Shown piece after piece: positions 1 through 6,274 of a stretch of DNA of 11,061 nt. Position 1 is the stretch's first letter. Each line of letters opens with the position of its first letter. The position numbers and the translations under genes are program-made. The DNA lies in assembly GCA_018500075.1 (NCBI GenBank), contig JAHBAN010000219.1, positions 1 through 11,061 on the forward strand. The letters are read 5' to 3'. This DNA is from Flavobacteriia bacterium. Its GTDB lineage: Bacteria > Bacteroidota > Bacteroidia > Flavobacteriales > Flavobacteriaceae. The notes under the pieces were generated by a model, which ran no database searches, was not told where the DNA came from, and worked only from the letters and a program-made list of their open reading frames with translations.

Positions 1-134
1 CTGCTCGGCCGGGTCGCTTCTTTTTCTAAAGCGTTGCCTGTAAATATATCACAAGATTTCCGCGACTTCCAGCCCCGCGAGGCCTGCCCCGATCATTTTT
101 GCGCAACACGCCCCGCCTTGTCCCGATTGTCTAT

Positions 135-164
135 TTGCCAGCCCCGCCGCCCGCGCCCTATAAA
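135..164 (+). promoter_or_regulatory. candidate sigma70-type promoter of the PhnD-LuxR regulator
   Basis: TTGCCA (135-140) and TATAAA (159-164) are separated by 18 bp and stand just upstream of the regulator gene. Both hexamers are close to the sigma70 consensus in otherwise GC-rich surroundings. The transcript would start near 171, leaving only about 12 nt before the ATG at 183, so the leader would be very short and the Shine-Dalgarno would be at the extreme 5' end. That makes the assignment tentative. The rest of 1-134 has an AT-rich patch at about 21-60 but no gene that I can support. Confidence 0.35.
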
Positions 165-182
165 GGCCGGGGGGAGGAGCGA

Positions 183-1463
183 ATGCTCAGACATAGGATC
201 GCAACACTCATGGTCGCCTTGCTGTGGTCTTTGCCTGTCATGGCACAAGACACAGCGCAGGGCACGGCGCAGAACGCGGGCCAGAATGCAGCCCTGACTG
301 CCGCGCAGGACAGCGCGCAAAGCCTTGTGCCCACCGCGCGCATCGGCGTCTTGGCCTATCTTGGCTATGAAGATGCCCTCGCCCGCTGGCATGGCCTCAA
401 AACCTACCTTGATGCCGCCCTGCCCCGCTACCGCTTCGAGCTGGTGCCGCTCACACTCGCCTCCGCCGCAACACAGATCGCCTCGGGGCAAGTCGATTTT
501 GTGCTGACCAATCCGGGACATTTCGTAGACCTGAGCGCCAAACACGCGATGAGTGTGATTGCCTCGCGCAGTGTTCGACAAAGTGACGGCAGCTATGCCA
601 GCGACTTTGGCAGCCTGATCTTTGCCCGCGCCGATACCGGCATCACAGCGCTCACCGATGCCGCCGGCAAGACCGTCGCCGCAATCGACAAGATGGCCTT
701 TGGCGGGTTTCAAACCGCATGGCGCGAATTTGACAACGCGGGCGTCAATCTCTTCACCGACACCGCCGAGCTGGTCTTTGTCGGCTTTCCGATGGATGAG
801 GTCGTGGCGCGTGTCGCAACAGGGCGCGCCGACATCGACATCGTGCGCAGCGGGCTGATCGAACGCCTGATCGCCGATGGGCATTACACCGCAGAGGACT
901 TCACCTATCTCAACACCAGCGCAACCTACACCCACCCCAACCGGATCAGCACACGGCTCTACCCCGAGTGGCCCTTCGCCGTTCTGGCCGGCGTCGACCC
1001 CGACCTGCGCGACAGCGTGGCGCTCGCCCTTCTCAGCGCCAAATCAAGCCCGCGCGCCCAAGCCGCGCGGATGCGCTACATCTGGACCGCCCCGGTTGCC
1101 TACCACGCGGTCAAAGAGCTAAACGCCGCCTATACCCAACGCGTCGAGGCCCTCAGCCTGTGGCAAAAACTCTGGCGCAGCGGGCCGCTTCTCTTGGGCG
1201 CCCTGCTGCTGCCCCTGCTGGTGCTGCTCGCAAGCCTGCGGCGGCGGCGCCGCCCGCTGGCGCACAGCCCCTCCACCGCCCCCCAGCCCGAGCTGACCAA
1301 CCGCGAGCGCGAAATTCTGGGCCTGATCGCCGAAGGGTTTTCCTCAAAAGAAATCGCGCGCAAACTCGGCATCAGCCCCAAAACCGTCGAATTCCACCGC
1401 GCCAATCTGCTCAAAAAATATGAGGCCCGCTCCTCAAGCCAATTGGTGGCCTTGGCCAGCTAA
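183..1463 (+). CDS. membrane-bound one-component regulator: periplasmic PhnD-like sensor, TM helix, LuxR-type HTH
   Basis: I place the start at 183, giving 426 aa. A GGGGAGGAG ribosome site ends 3 nt before it, and the protein then begins with a clear signal peptide (1-21, cleavage after VMA). The in-frame ATG at 99 would bury that signal behind 28 proline-rich residues. Residues 22-46 are an Ala/Gln repeat linker. Residues 50-320 resemble PhnD-type periplasmic binding proteins (GVLAYLGYEDALARW at 55-69; SGQVDFVLTNPGHF at 101-114), most like the sensor half of TtrS-type tetrathionate kinases. One hydrophobic helix spans about 335-351 and is followed by RRRRR (353-357), which marks the cytoplasmic side. 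Residues 370-426 are a GerE/LuxR HTH (LTNREREILGLIAEG, SSKEIARKLGISPKTVEFHR). There is no kinase or receiver domain, so I infer that a periplasmic ligand signal passes straight through the membrane to DNA binding, as in ToxR/CadC proteins but with reversed domain order. The ligand is unknown. The next gene is a likely target. Confidence 0.87.
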   Translation: MLRHRIATLMVALLWSLPVMAQDTAQGTAQNAGQNAALTAAQDSAQSLVPTARIGVLAYLGYEDALARWHGLKTYLDAALPRYRFELVPLTLASAATQIASGQVDFVLTNPGHFVDLSAKHAMSVIASRSVRQSDGSYASDFGSLIFARADTGITALTDAAGKTVAAIDKMAFGGFQTAWREFDNAGVNLFTDTAELVFVGFPMDEVVARVATGRADIDIVRSGLIERLIADGHYTAEDFTYLNTSATYTHPNRISTRLYPEWPFAVLAGVDPDLRDSVALALLSAKSSPRAQAARMRYIWTAPVAYHAVKELNAAYTQRVEALSLWQKLWRSGPLLLGALLLPLLVLLASLRRRRRPLAHSPSTAPQPELTNREREILGLIAEGFSSKEIARKLGISPKTVEFHRANLLKKYEARSSSQLVALAS

Positions 1464-1481
1464 AGCCGGCCCCGGCCCGGA

Positions 1482-1523
1482 CCCTAGGCATAGCCCTAGC
1501 CCCAAACCCGTGGTTCCTCCTAG
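1482..1523. promoter_or_regulatory. phased CCTAG motifs upstream of the DsrE-like gene
   Basis: CCTAG occurs at 1483-1487, 1495-1499 and 1519-1523, with start-to-start spacings of 12 and 24 bp. The first two also form a CTAGG-N6-CCTAG inverted repeat (1484-1499). CTAG is generally scarce in proteobacterial DNA and I saw only isolated copies elsewhere in the window. Position between the HTH regulator and the secreted DsrE-like gene suggests a binding-site array. This is inference from pattern and context. Confidence 0.3.
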
Positions 1524-1529
1524 CTGTGC

Positions 1530-1542
1530 ATCCGGCCCGGAT
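1530..1542. promoter_or_regulatory. perfect dyad ATCCGG-C-CCGGAT, candidate operator
   Basis: A 13-bp perfect palindrome with 6-bp arms around one base lies 54 bp upstream of the DsrE-like start codon. There is no T-tract after it, so it is not a terminator. Its core CCGGCCCGGA is repeated directly at 1472-1481, 60 bp upstream. A binding site for the adjacent LuxR-type regulator is the simplest guess. Confidence 0.35.
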
Positions 1543-1559
1543 CTGTCAGTCTGGCCACA

Positions 1560-1576
1560 GGTTGCAGCACGCAACC
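1560..1576. promoter_or_regulatory. perfect dyad GGTTGC-N5-GCAACC in the DsrE-like leader
   Basis: Arms GGTTGC (1560-1565) and GCAACC (1571-1576) are perfectly complementary around AGCAC and end five bases before the AAGAGGGAG ribosome site (1582-1590). The element could be an operator, or a small RNA hairpin next to the ribosome site. Its centre is 32 bp, about three helical turns, from the centre of the dyad at 1530-1542. Confidence 0.35.
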
Positions 1577-1596
1577 ACACCAAGAGGGAGACCCAT

Positions 1597-2061
1597 ATGA
1601 AACATCTTATCGCACTCGCAACCGCTCTGACACTTGCCGCCGCAAGCGTCCTGTTCTCAGCCGCCAACGCCGACGCAAACGAGCGCTACGGCAAGCAAAA
1701 AGTCGTGTATCACATCAATTATGATGGCGGTCAGGACGACAAAAAATACCGCGGCGCCATGCGCAATATCCAGAACCACATCAACGCCGTCGGCGCCGAG
1801 AATATGGACATCAAAGTCGTGCTCCACGGCAACGGCCTCGGCCTTCTGTCCCAAGCCAAAACCAACGAAGCCCTGCGCGGTCAGGTGCTTGAGCTGAAGG
1901 GCCAGAATGTGGCCATGCACGTCTGCAACAATACCCTGAAGGGGCGCAAAATCTCCTATGAGAACGATCTCTTTGATGTATTCGCAGAAGACATCGTGCC
2001 AAGCGGCGTGGCCGAGCTGTCACATCTGCAACTGCAGGGCTATACCTACATCAAGCCCTGA
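1597..2061 (+). CDS. secreted DsrE-like (DsrE/DsrF fold) small protein
   Basis: The protein has 154 aa with ATG at 1597, AAGAGGGAG six nt upstream, and a signal peptide over residues 1-25 (cleavage after ANA or ADA). An open frame extends upstream to 1420 but overlaps the regulator gene and lacks the signal sequence at its N terminus, so I rejected it. The mature part looks like the DsrE superfamily: a first strand KVVYHINYDG (35-44), a second block DIKVVLHGNGLGLL (71-84), then NVAMHVCNNTLKGR (104-117) with Cys110, and a C-terminal SGVAELSHLQLQGYTYIKP. Cytoplasmic DsrE/TusD relatives carry sulfur as cysteine persulfide. Cys110 sits where such a cysteine would be expected, but export to the periplasm makes the partner and role uncertain. 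It lies 133 bp after the PhnD-LuxR regulator, on the same strand, and is followed by a terminator. I infer that the regulator controls it. Confidence 0.85.
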   Translation: MKHLIALATALTLAAASVLFSAANADANERYGKQKVVYHINYDGGQDDKKYRGAMRNIQNHINAVGAENMDIKVVLHGNGLGLLSQAKTNEALRGQVLELKGQNVAMHVCNNTLKGRKISYENDLFDVFAEDIVPSGVAELSHLQLQGYTYIKP

Positions 2062-2117
2062 GCCTGCACAGCACAGCATAGCACATCATGAGCCGGCACA
2101 AGCCCGCCTGAACAGCC

Positions 2118-2147
2118 AAAGGCCGCTCCTCTCGGGGCGGCCTTTTT
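2118..2147. terminator. intrinsic terminator between the convergent DsrE-like and ftsA genes
   Basis: AAAGGCCGC (2118-2126) pairs with GCGGCCTTT (2137-2145). The stem extends through one T-G wobble and two C-G pairs to a TCTC loop, giving 12 pairs. On the plus strand TTTTT (2143-2147) follows, as expected for a rho-independent terminator of the DsrE-like gene. On the minus strand the hairpin begins 3 nt after the ftsA stop codon, but its U-tract is only UUU. It therefore probably serves both transcripts, more efficiently on the plus strand. Confidence 0.85.
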
Positions 2148-2148
2148 G

Positions 2149-3477
2149 TCACCAATTGTCGCGGAACCAGCGCATCACGCGTTTGAGCGAGCGCGCCGGA
2201 TAGCGGTCGACCGGCAGTTCGAAATCCCACCACTCGTCTTGCGGATGGGCCGCAAAAAGCGACAGCCCGACCGCGCTGGCAAAGCCCGGCCCCGTGGCCG
2301 CCTGCGGCAAGCCCTGAACCCGGACCGGCCGCCCAAGGCGCACCTGCTGGCCCAGAATCCGGCTCGCCAAACCGTCCAGACCCGGAATCTGGCTTGCGCC
2401 CCCGGTCAGAACAATCTGCTGGCTCGGAAGGTGGTCAAAGCCCGCCGCATCCAGCTTGGCGCGGACCTCTTCGAGGATTTCTTCGACACGCGGGCGCATG
2501 ATCCCGATCAGCTCGGTGCGGCTCACAGAGCGGCGGTCGTGCTCCCAATCGCCCGTGTCCCCGCCCATATCAATCATCTCGCGGTCGTCCATGCCGGTCG
2601 CTACAACGCCGCCGTAAAAGGTCTTGATCCGCTCCGCCGTGCTCATCGGCACTTGCAATCCCATCGAAATATCGCCCGTCACATGGTCGCCGCCAAGGCG
2701 CACCGCATCGGCATAAATCATGTGTTTCTTCATAAAGATAGAAACACCCGTGGTGCCCCCGCCCATGTCGATACAGGCCGCGCCAAGCTCCTGCTCGTCC
2801 TCCACAAGCGCCGCATATCCCGCGGCATAGGAAGACGAATAAATCCCCGCCAGCTCCAGATCACAGCGCCGCACACAATGCGCAAGGTTCTGGATCACCG
2901 AGCCGTCAACCGACAAAAGATGCATATCGGTCGCCAGACGCGCGCCCATCTGGCCCCGCGGATCAGACAGGCCCGAGCGGTGGTCCAGCGCAAAATTCAC
3001 CGGCTGCGCATGAAGCACCTCGCGCGCCGCGCCGATGTCGGGCACATCGCAGGCGCTGAGCACACGGCTCACATCCTCATCGCTCACCACCTGCCCGTCC
3101 AGGTCCACATCCCCGACTAGCCCGTAAGAGCGCGGATCGCCCCCCGAGAAACAGGCGATCACATGATCAACCCGGATATTGGCCATTTTCTGCGCTGCCT
3201 GAACAGCGGTGCGAATAGCGCGTTCGGTCTCCGCCATCGTGTCAATCTCGCCAAACCGCACCCCGCGCGAGCGCGTTGTCGCCGCGCCAATCACCCGAAA
3301 GCCCGCCTGCCCGGCCATCGACACAACCGTGTCGCCCAAAACCTCGCTGCCATCAAAGCGCAACACAAGACAGGCAATCTTGGAGCTGCCCACATCCAGA
3401 ATGGCAATCACGCCCCGCTGCATGGCGGCGCGCCGCATATTGCGCATGGCGCGCTGAGTTTCGTAAAGCTCGATCAT
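2149..3477 (-). CDS. ftsA: cell division protein FtsA
   Basis: FtsA is the actin-like ATPase that anchors FtsZ filaments to the inner membrane and recruits later divisome proteins. The 442-aa product has the phosphate-1 loop AILDVGSSKIACLV (25-38), the FtsA-specific 1C region after about 100, phosphate-2 ACIDMGGGTTGVSIF (234-248), the following LGGDHVTGDI (261-270), and the adenosine motif IVLTGGASQIPGL (355-367). It ends in a basic, aromatic segment RSLKRVMRWFRDNW (429-442), which fits the amphipathic membrane-targeting helix and shows the C terminus is complete. The start at 3477 is set by a 4-nt ATGA overlap with the ftsQ stop and a GGAAG five nt upstream. The gene ends right before a hairpin terminator. 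In related bacteria ftsZ normally follows; here nothing on this strand does. Confidence 0.97.
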   Translation of the reverse strand: MIELYETQRAMRNMRRAAMQRGVIAILDVGSSKIACLVLRFDGSEVLGDTVVSMAGQAGFRVIGAATTRSRGVRFGEIDTMAETERAIRTAVQAAQKMANIRVDHVIACFSGGDPRSYGLVGDVDLDGQVVSDEDVSRVLSACDVPDIGAAREVLHAQPVNFALDHRSGLSDPRGQMGARLATDMHLLSVDGSVIQNLAHCVRRCDLELAGIYSSSYAAGYAALVEDEQELGAACIDMGGGTTGVSIFMKKHMIYADAVRLGGDHVTGDISMGLQVPMSTAERIKTFYGGVVATGMDDREMIDMGGDTGDWEHDRRSVSRTELIGIMRPRVEEILEEVRAKLDAAGFDHLPSQQIVLTGGASQIPGLDGLASRILGQQVRLGRPVRVQGLPQAATGPGFASAVGLSLFAAHPQDEWWDFELPVDRYPARSLKRVMRWFRDNW

Positions 3478-4364
3478 TGGTCTTCCACTTTCACTTCCGT
3501 CGCGCGCGCTGTCCAGCGTTCGCGCGTTGCCGCGTCACTCATTCGAAGGGTCGGACGATGCGCCACGCGCATATCCACAACCGTCACATCCCGCCCCAGC
3601 AGATCGCGTGCCGTGTCAAGCGCAAGCACCCGTTGCAGCGCCTGCACAGGCCGCTCCTCAGGCAACATGATCCGCTGATCCCGGTCCAGAACCACATCCC
3701 AGCGGCGCTCCCCGATCCGCGCAACCCCGCGCAACCGCTCCTGCAAAGGGGCCGCAACAGCCAAAATCTGCATCGCCTCGGCCAGCTCCTCTGCCGCCCC
3801 GTCCCCTGCAATCAAGGGCAAATCAGAGCGCTCGTGACGGCTTTGAAGCCTGCGAAAGGCCACGCCCTCCCGATCCAGAAGCGACAGCCCCTCAAGCCTG
3901 CGCCAGATCGCAACAGGCTGGCGCTCGTCAATATCAATCTGCAAAATTCCGCCCGATTTGATCTTGATGCGCGCCGACTTCACAGCCGGCAATGCCGCCA
4001 CATTCTGGCGGATTTCTTCCAGATCAAATTCAAACGACGACAGCGGAAAATCAAGCGGAACAACCGCGCGGATGTCTTCGCCCAAAGCCGCAGTCGCCCC
4101 GTCAATCGCCATCAGCTTGACCATAAATTCGGGGCGGTTCTTGATCTCGGCGCGCAAATCGGCAAAGGCAAGATTAAAGCTGTCCCGACGCCCCTGATCG
4201 GCAAAATAAACCAGCCCGACGCTCAAGGAGATCGCAAAAGGCACCCCAAAGCGCAGCGCCAGTCGAAACATCGGCGTCAGCATCAAACGCTGATAACGAT
4301 AGCTCCAGCGGCTCGGCGCCGGGTCTTGCTTGCTCAAAAAGCGCGGTGGTCTCATCTCAGACAT
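3474..4364 (-). CDS. ftsQ: cell division protein FtsQ
   Basis: FtsQ is the bitopic inner-membrane protein that scaffolds the divisome with FtsL and FtsB. The start at 4364 gives 296 aa and has GGAGGA with a 6-nt spacer. The longer open frame to 4583 lies inside ddl, and the ATG at 4355 has a poorer spacing. The sequence shows a basic cytoplasmic tail (1-34), one transmembrane helix (about 35-55), a POTRA domain (about 80-147, including the hallmark-like VKSARIKI and LQIDIDERQPVAIWR) and a C-terminal FtsQ beta domain (about 155-270, including SLLDREGVAF and LPLIAGDGA). It overlaps ddl by 13 nt and ftsA by 4 nt, so the three genes are probably translationally coupled. Sequence conservation in FtsQ is low; identity is supported by architecture and by the ddl-ftsQ-ftsA order. 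Confidence 0.95.
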   Translation of the reverse strand: MSEMRPPRFLSKQDPAPSRWSYRYQRLMLTPMFRLALRFGVPFAISLSVGLVYFADQGRRDSFNLAFADLRAEIKNRPEFMVKLMAIDGATAALGEDIRAVVPLDFPLSSFEFDLEEIRQNVAALPAVKSARIKIKSGGILQIDIDERQPVAIWRRLEGLSLLDREGVAFRRLQSRHERSDLPLIAGDGAAEELAEAMQILAVAAPLQERLRGVARIGERRWDVVLDRDQRIMLPEERPVQALQRVLALDTARDLLGRDVTVVDMRVAHRPTLRMSDAATRERWTARATEVKVEDQ

Positions 4365-5266
4365 GACGCATCCTCCACCATCCAGGCACAGAGCGCGCCA
4401 AAACTCATCCCGACAGCGCGCGCCTGCTCCGGGCTGAGCGATGTCGGCGTCATGCCCGGCTGTGTGTTTGTCTCCAAAAGCACAAGCCCCTGCGCCCCGC
4501 GCGCCGCATCCCAGCGATAGTCGGTGCGGCTCACACCGCGACAGCCAAGCGCCTGATGCGCCGTGACGGCATACTCCATGCACAGCTCAAAAATATCCTG
4601 CGGAATGTCCGCCGGGCAAACATGGCGCGACCCGCCCTCGGTGTATTTGGCATCATAATCATACCAGCCCTCGGTGATAATCTCGGTCACAGTCAAGGCC
4701 CGCTCGCCCATCACAGTCGTGGTCAGCTCGCGCCCCGCCGCATAGGCCTCAACCATCACAGTCTCCGGCATATCCGCCGCAAGCTGGGGCGGCCCGTTCG
4801 CGGCCTCCTGCACAATATAAACCCCGACAGAGGAGCCTTCATTATAGGGCTTCACAACATAAGGCGGTGCCATCACATGGCGCGCCGCAACATCGGCCTT
4901 CGCCGCCAGCACAGAGGGCACAACCGGCAAGCCATGGGCGCGGTACACCTCTTTTGTGCGCTCTTTGTCCATCGCAAGCGACGAGGCCAAAACGCCCGAA
5001 TGGGTATAGGGAATATGCAGCCACTCCAGAATGCCCTGCACACAGCCGTCCTCGCCCCAGCGTCCGTGCAAAGCGTTAAAGACAACATCCGGCGCAAGCG
5101 CCCGCAACCGCTCGGCAAGATCCTGCCCAGCGTCCAGCTCTGTCACCTCATAGCCCTCCTCGCGCAGCGCCTTGGCACATTCCCGGCCCGACACGAGAGA
5201 GACCTCGCGTTCCGCCGATGGTCCGCCCATCAGAACTGTCACTTTGGGGGTTGTCCTGCCCGACAT
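4352..5266 (-). CDS. ddl: D-alanine--D-alanine ligase
   Basis: Ddl joins two D-alanines with ATP to make the dipeptide that MurF adds to the cell-wall precursor. The 304-aa product is full length for the family and has the ATP-grasp motifs in order: GGPSAEREVSLVSG (14-27), LHGRWGEDG (66-74), YNEGSSVGV (141-149, containing the Ser of the active-site triad), YDAKYTEGGSRHVCPA (204-219, containing the Tyr typical of D-Ala-D-Ala rather than vancomycin-type D-Ala-D-Lac enzymes), CRGVSRTDYR (242-251) and the metal-binding ETNTQPGMTP (265-274). This is therefore a normal housekeeping ligase. The start at 5266 has a GGCGGA-like site a few nt upstream. It is the only gene of the cluster not touching its upstream neighbour: an 81-bp AT-rich gap separates it from murB and may hold an internal promoter for ddl-ftsQ-ftsA. 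Confidence 0.97.
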   Translation of the reverse strand: MSGRTTPKVTVLMGGPSAEREVSLVSGRECAKALREEGYEVTELDAGQDLAERLRALAPDVVFNALHGRWGEDGCVQGILEWLHIPYTHSGVLASSLAMDKERTKEVYRAHGLPVVPSVLAAKADVAARHVMAPPYVVKPYNEGSSVGVYIVQEAANGPPQLAADMPETVMVEAYAAGRELTTTVMGERALTVTEIITEGWYDYDAKYTEGGSRHVCPADIPQDIFELCMEYAVTAHQALGCRGVSRTDYRWDAARGAQGLVLLETNTQPGMTPTSLSPEQARAVGMSFGALCAWMVEDASCLR

Positions 5267-5347
5267 CCCGGTCCGCCTAAATCTGGGGCCATTTTTGGCC
5301 CTCGTTGCTGTTTATCGTCTTTAATTTTATCGTTTTCAGTGCCTGAC
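5267..5347 (-). promoter_or_regulatory. AT-rich murB-ddl gap: repeat, hairpin and possible internal promoter
   Basis: This is the only intergenic gap inside the dcw block. On the plus strand TTTATCGT occurs twice (5311-5318 and 5326-5333, period 15) within an AT-rich stretch at 5311-5336 that contrasts with the GC-rich genes around it. Nearer ddl, GGGCCA (5286-5291) pairs with TGGCCC (5296-5301) around a TTTT loop (AAAA in the minus-strand RNA), with the hairpin base about 20 nt from the ddl ATG. No T-tract follows it on the minus strand, so it is not a classic terminator. I see no convincing -35/-10 pair. An internal promoter or regulator site is an inference. Confidence 0.35.
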
Positions 5348-6274
5348 TCACGGGGTTGGTTCGCCAACCCTCATAATTTCCCACTCTAGCGTGATCCCGC
5401 TGTTTTCGTAAACCTTTTTTCGCACCTCTTCGCCAAGACCCTCAAGGTCGGCTGCCGTTGCGCCGCCTGCGTTGATCATGAAATTGGAGTGCATCTCGCT
5501 CATCTGCGCACCGCCCAGCCGCGCGCCACGCATCCCCGCCTCGTCAATCACTTTCCAAGCCTTCAGCTCGTGACTGTCATCTGCGCGCCCCGTGGAGCTA
5601 TACCCCGCAGGGTTGCGAAAGGTGCTGCCCGCGCTGCGCTCTTTGGTTGGCTGGGTTTCGTCACGCCGCTTGAGTTGCTCTGCCATCCGCGCATGAAGCG
5701 CCTCGGCCTCCCCCTTTGGCCCCTCAAATGTCGCCTCAACCAGAACCATGCCCTCAGGCAGCGCGCTCTGGCGGTATTCAAACTTCAGATCCTCAGGGCC
5801 AAGCGTCACAAGTGCGCCCTCCCGCGTCACCGCTTTGGCGCTGACAAAAACATCGGCGATATAGCGGCCATAACAGCCCGCATTCATCTTGACCGCGCCG
5901 CCAATCGCGCCGGGAATGGTGCGCAGAAACGTCAGATCAACGCCGGCATCTGCCGCCTTGCGCGCCACATGAGCGTCCAGCGCCGCAACGCCCACGCGCA
6001 CCCGGTTGCCCTCGATCTCGATCTGGTTAAAGCCGCGCCCCATCTTGATCACAACCGCGCGCAAGCCCCCGTCGCGCACAATCAGATTGGACCCGACCCC
6101 CATCGGAAAAACCGCAACAGCCGGGTCAAGAGCGGCCAGAAACGCCGCCAGATCAGCAACATCGGCAGGGCCAAACAACCAATCCGCCGGTCCGCCCACG
6201 CGCAGCCAGGTCAGCTCGCTCAACAGCTTGCCCGCGCGCAACGTGCCGCGCACCTCTGGCATCGCGCGGCTCAT
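5348..6274 (-). CDS. murB: UDP-N-acetylenolpyruvoylglucosamine reductase
   Basis: MurB is the FAD-dependent enzyme that uses NADPH to reduce UDP-GlcNAc-enolpyruvate to UDP-MurNAc. I start it at 6274, where ATG overlaps the preceding stop as ATGA, giving 308 aa, normal for the family; the open frame to 6370 would reach far into the upstream gene. Visible motifs are LTWLRVGGPADWL (21-33), the FAD-binding MGVGSNLIVRDGG (58-70), RTIPGAIGGAVKMNAG (118-133), FEYRQS (165-170), GSTFRNP (216-222, with Ser217 at the catalytic position), AWKVIDEAGMRGARLGGAQMS (239-259) and the C-terminal LEWEIMRVG (296-304) with Glu299 as the likely catalytic acid. Together these indicate a complete, active enzyme. An ATG at 6262 is a possible alternative start, but it would break the coupled overlap. 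Confidence 0.97.
   Translation of the reverse strand: MSRAMPEVRGTLRAGKLLSELTWLRVGGPADWLFGPADVADLAAFLAALDPAVAVFPMGVGSNLIVRDGGLRAVVIKMGRGFNQIEIEGNRVRVGVAALDAHVARKAADAGVDLTFLRTIPGAIGGAVKMNAGCYGRYIADVFVSAKAVTREGALVTLGPEDLKFEYRQSALPEGMVLVEATFEGPKGEAEALHARMAEQLKRRDETQPTKERSAGSTFRNPAGYSSTGRADDSHELKAWKVIDEAGMRGARLGGAQMSEMHSNFMINAGGATAADLEGLGEEVRKKVYENSGITLEWEIMRVGEPTP

Noticed and set aside
93..935. 280-codon open frame on the minus strand opposite the PhnD-LuxR gene
   Set aside because: Shadow of a gene with a clear signal peptide, sensor domain and HTH; its translation is Cys/Gly/Arg-rich with no domain.
2146..3120. 324-codon open frame on the plus strand opposite ftsA
   Set aside because: Antisense shadow of ftsA with no recognisable domain and no ribosome site.
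3276..4520. 414-codon open frame on the plus strand opposite ftsQ and ddl
   Set aside because: It is antisense to two certain genes, has low-complexity Arg/Gln/His/Pro-rich translation, and reflects GC-rich codon shadowing.
4365..4583. Extended N terminus for FtsQ
   Set aside because: It lies wholly inside ddl; the ATG at 4364 has GGAGGA at ideal spacing and gives a normal FtsQ.
5311..5336. CtrA site (TTAA-N7-TTAA) in the murB-ddl gap
   Set aside because: Only one TTAA half-site is present; the second is missing.
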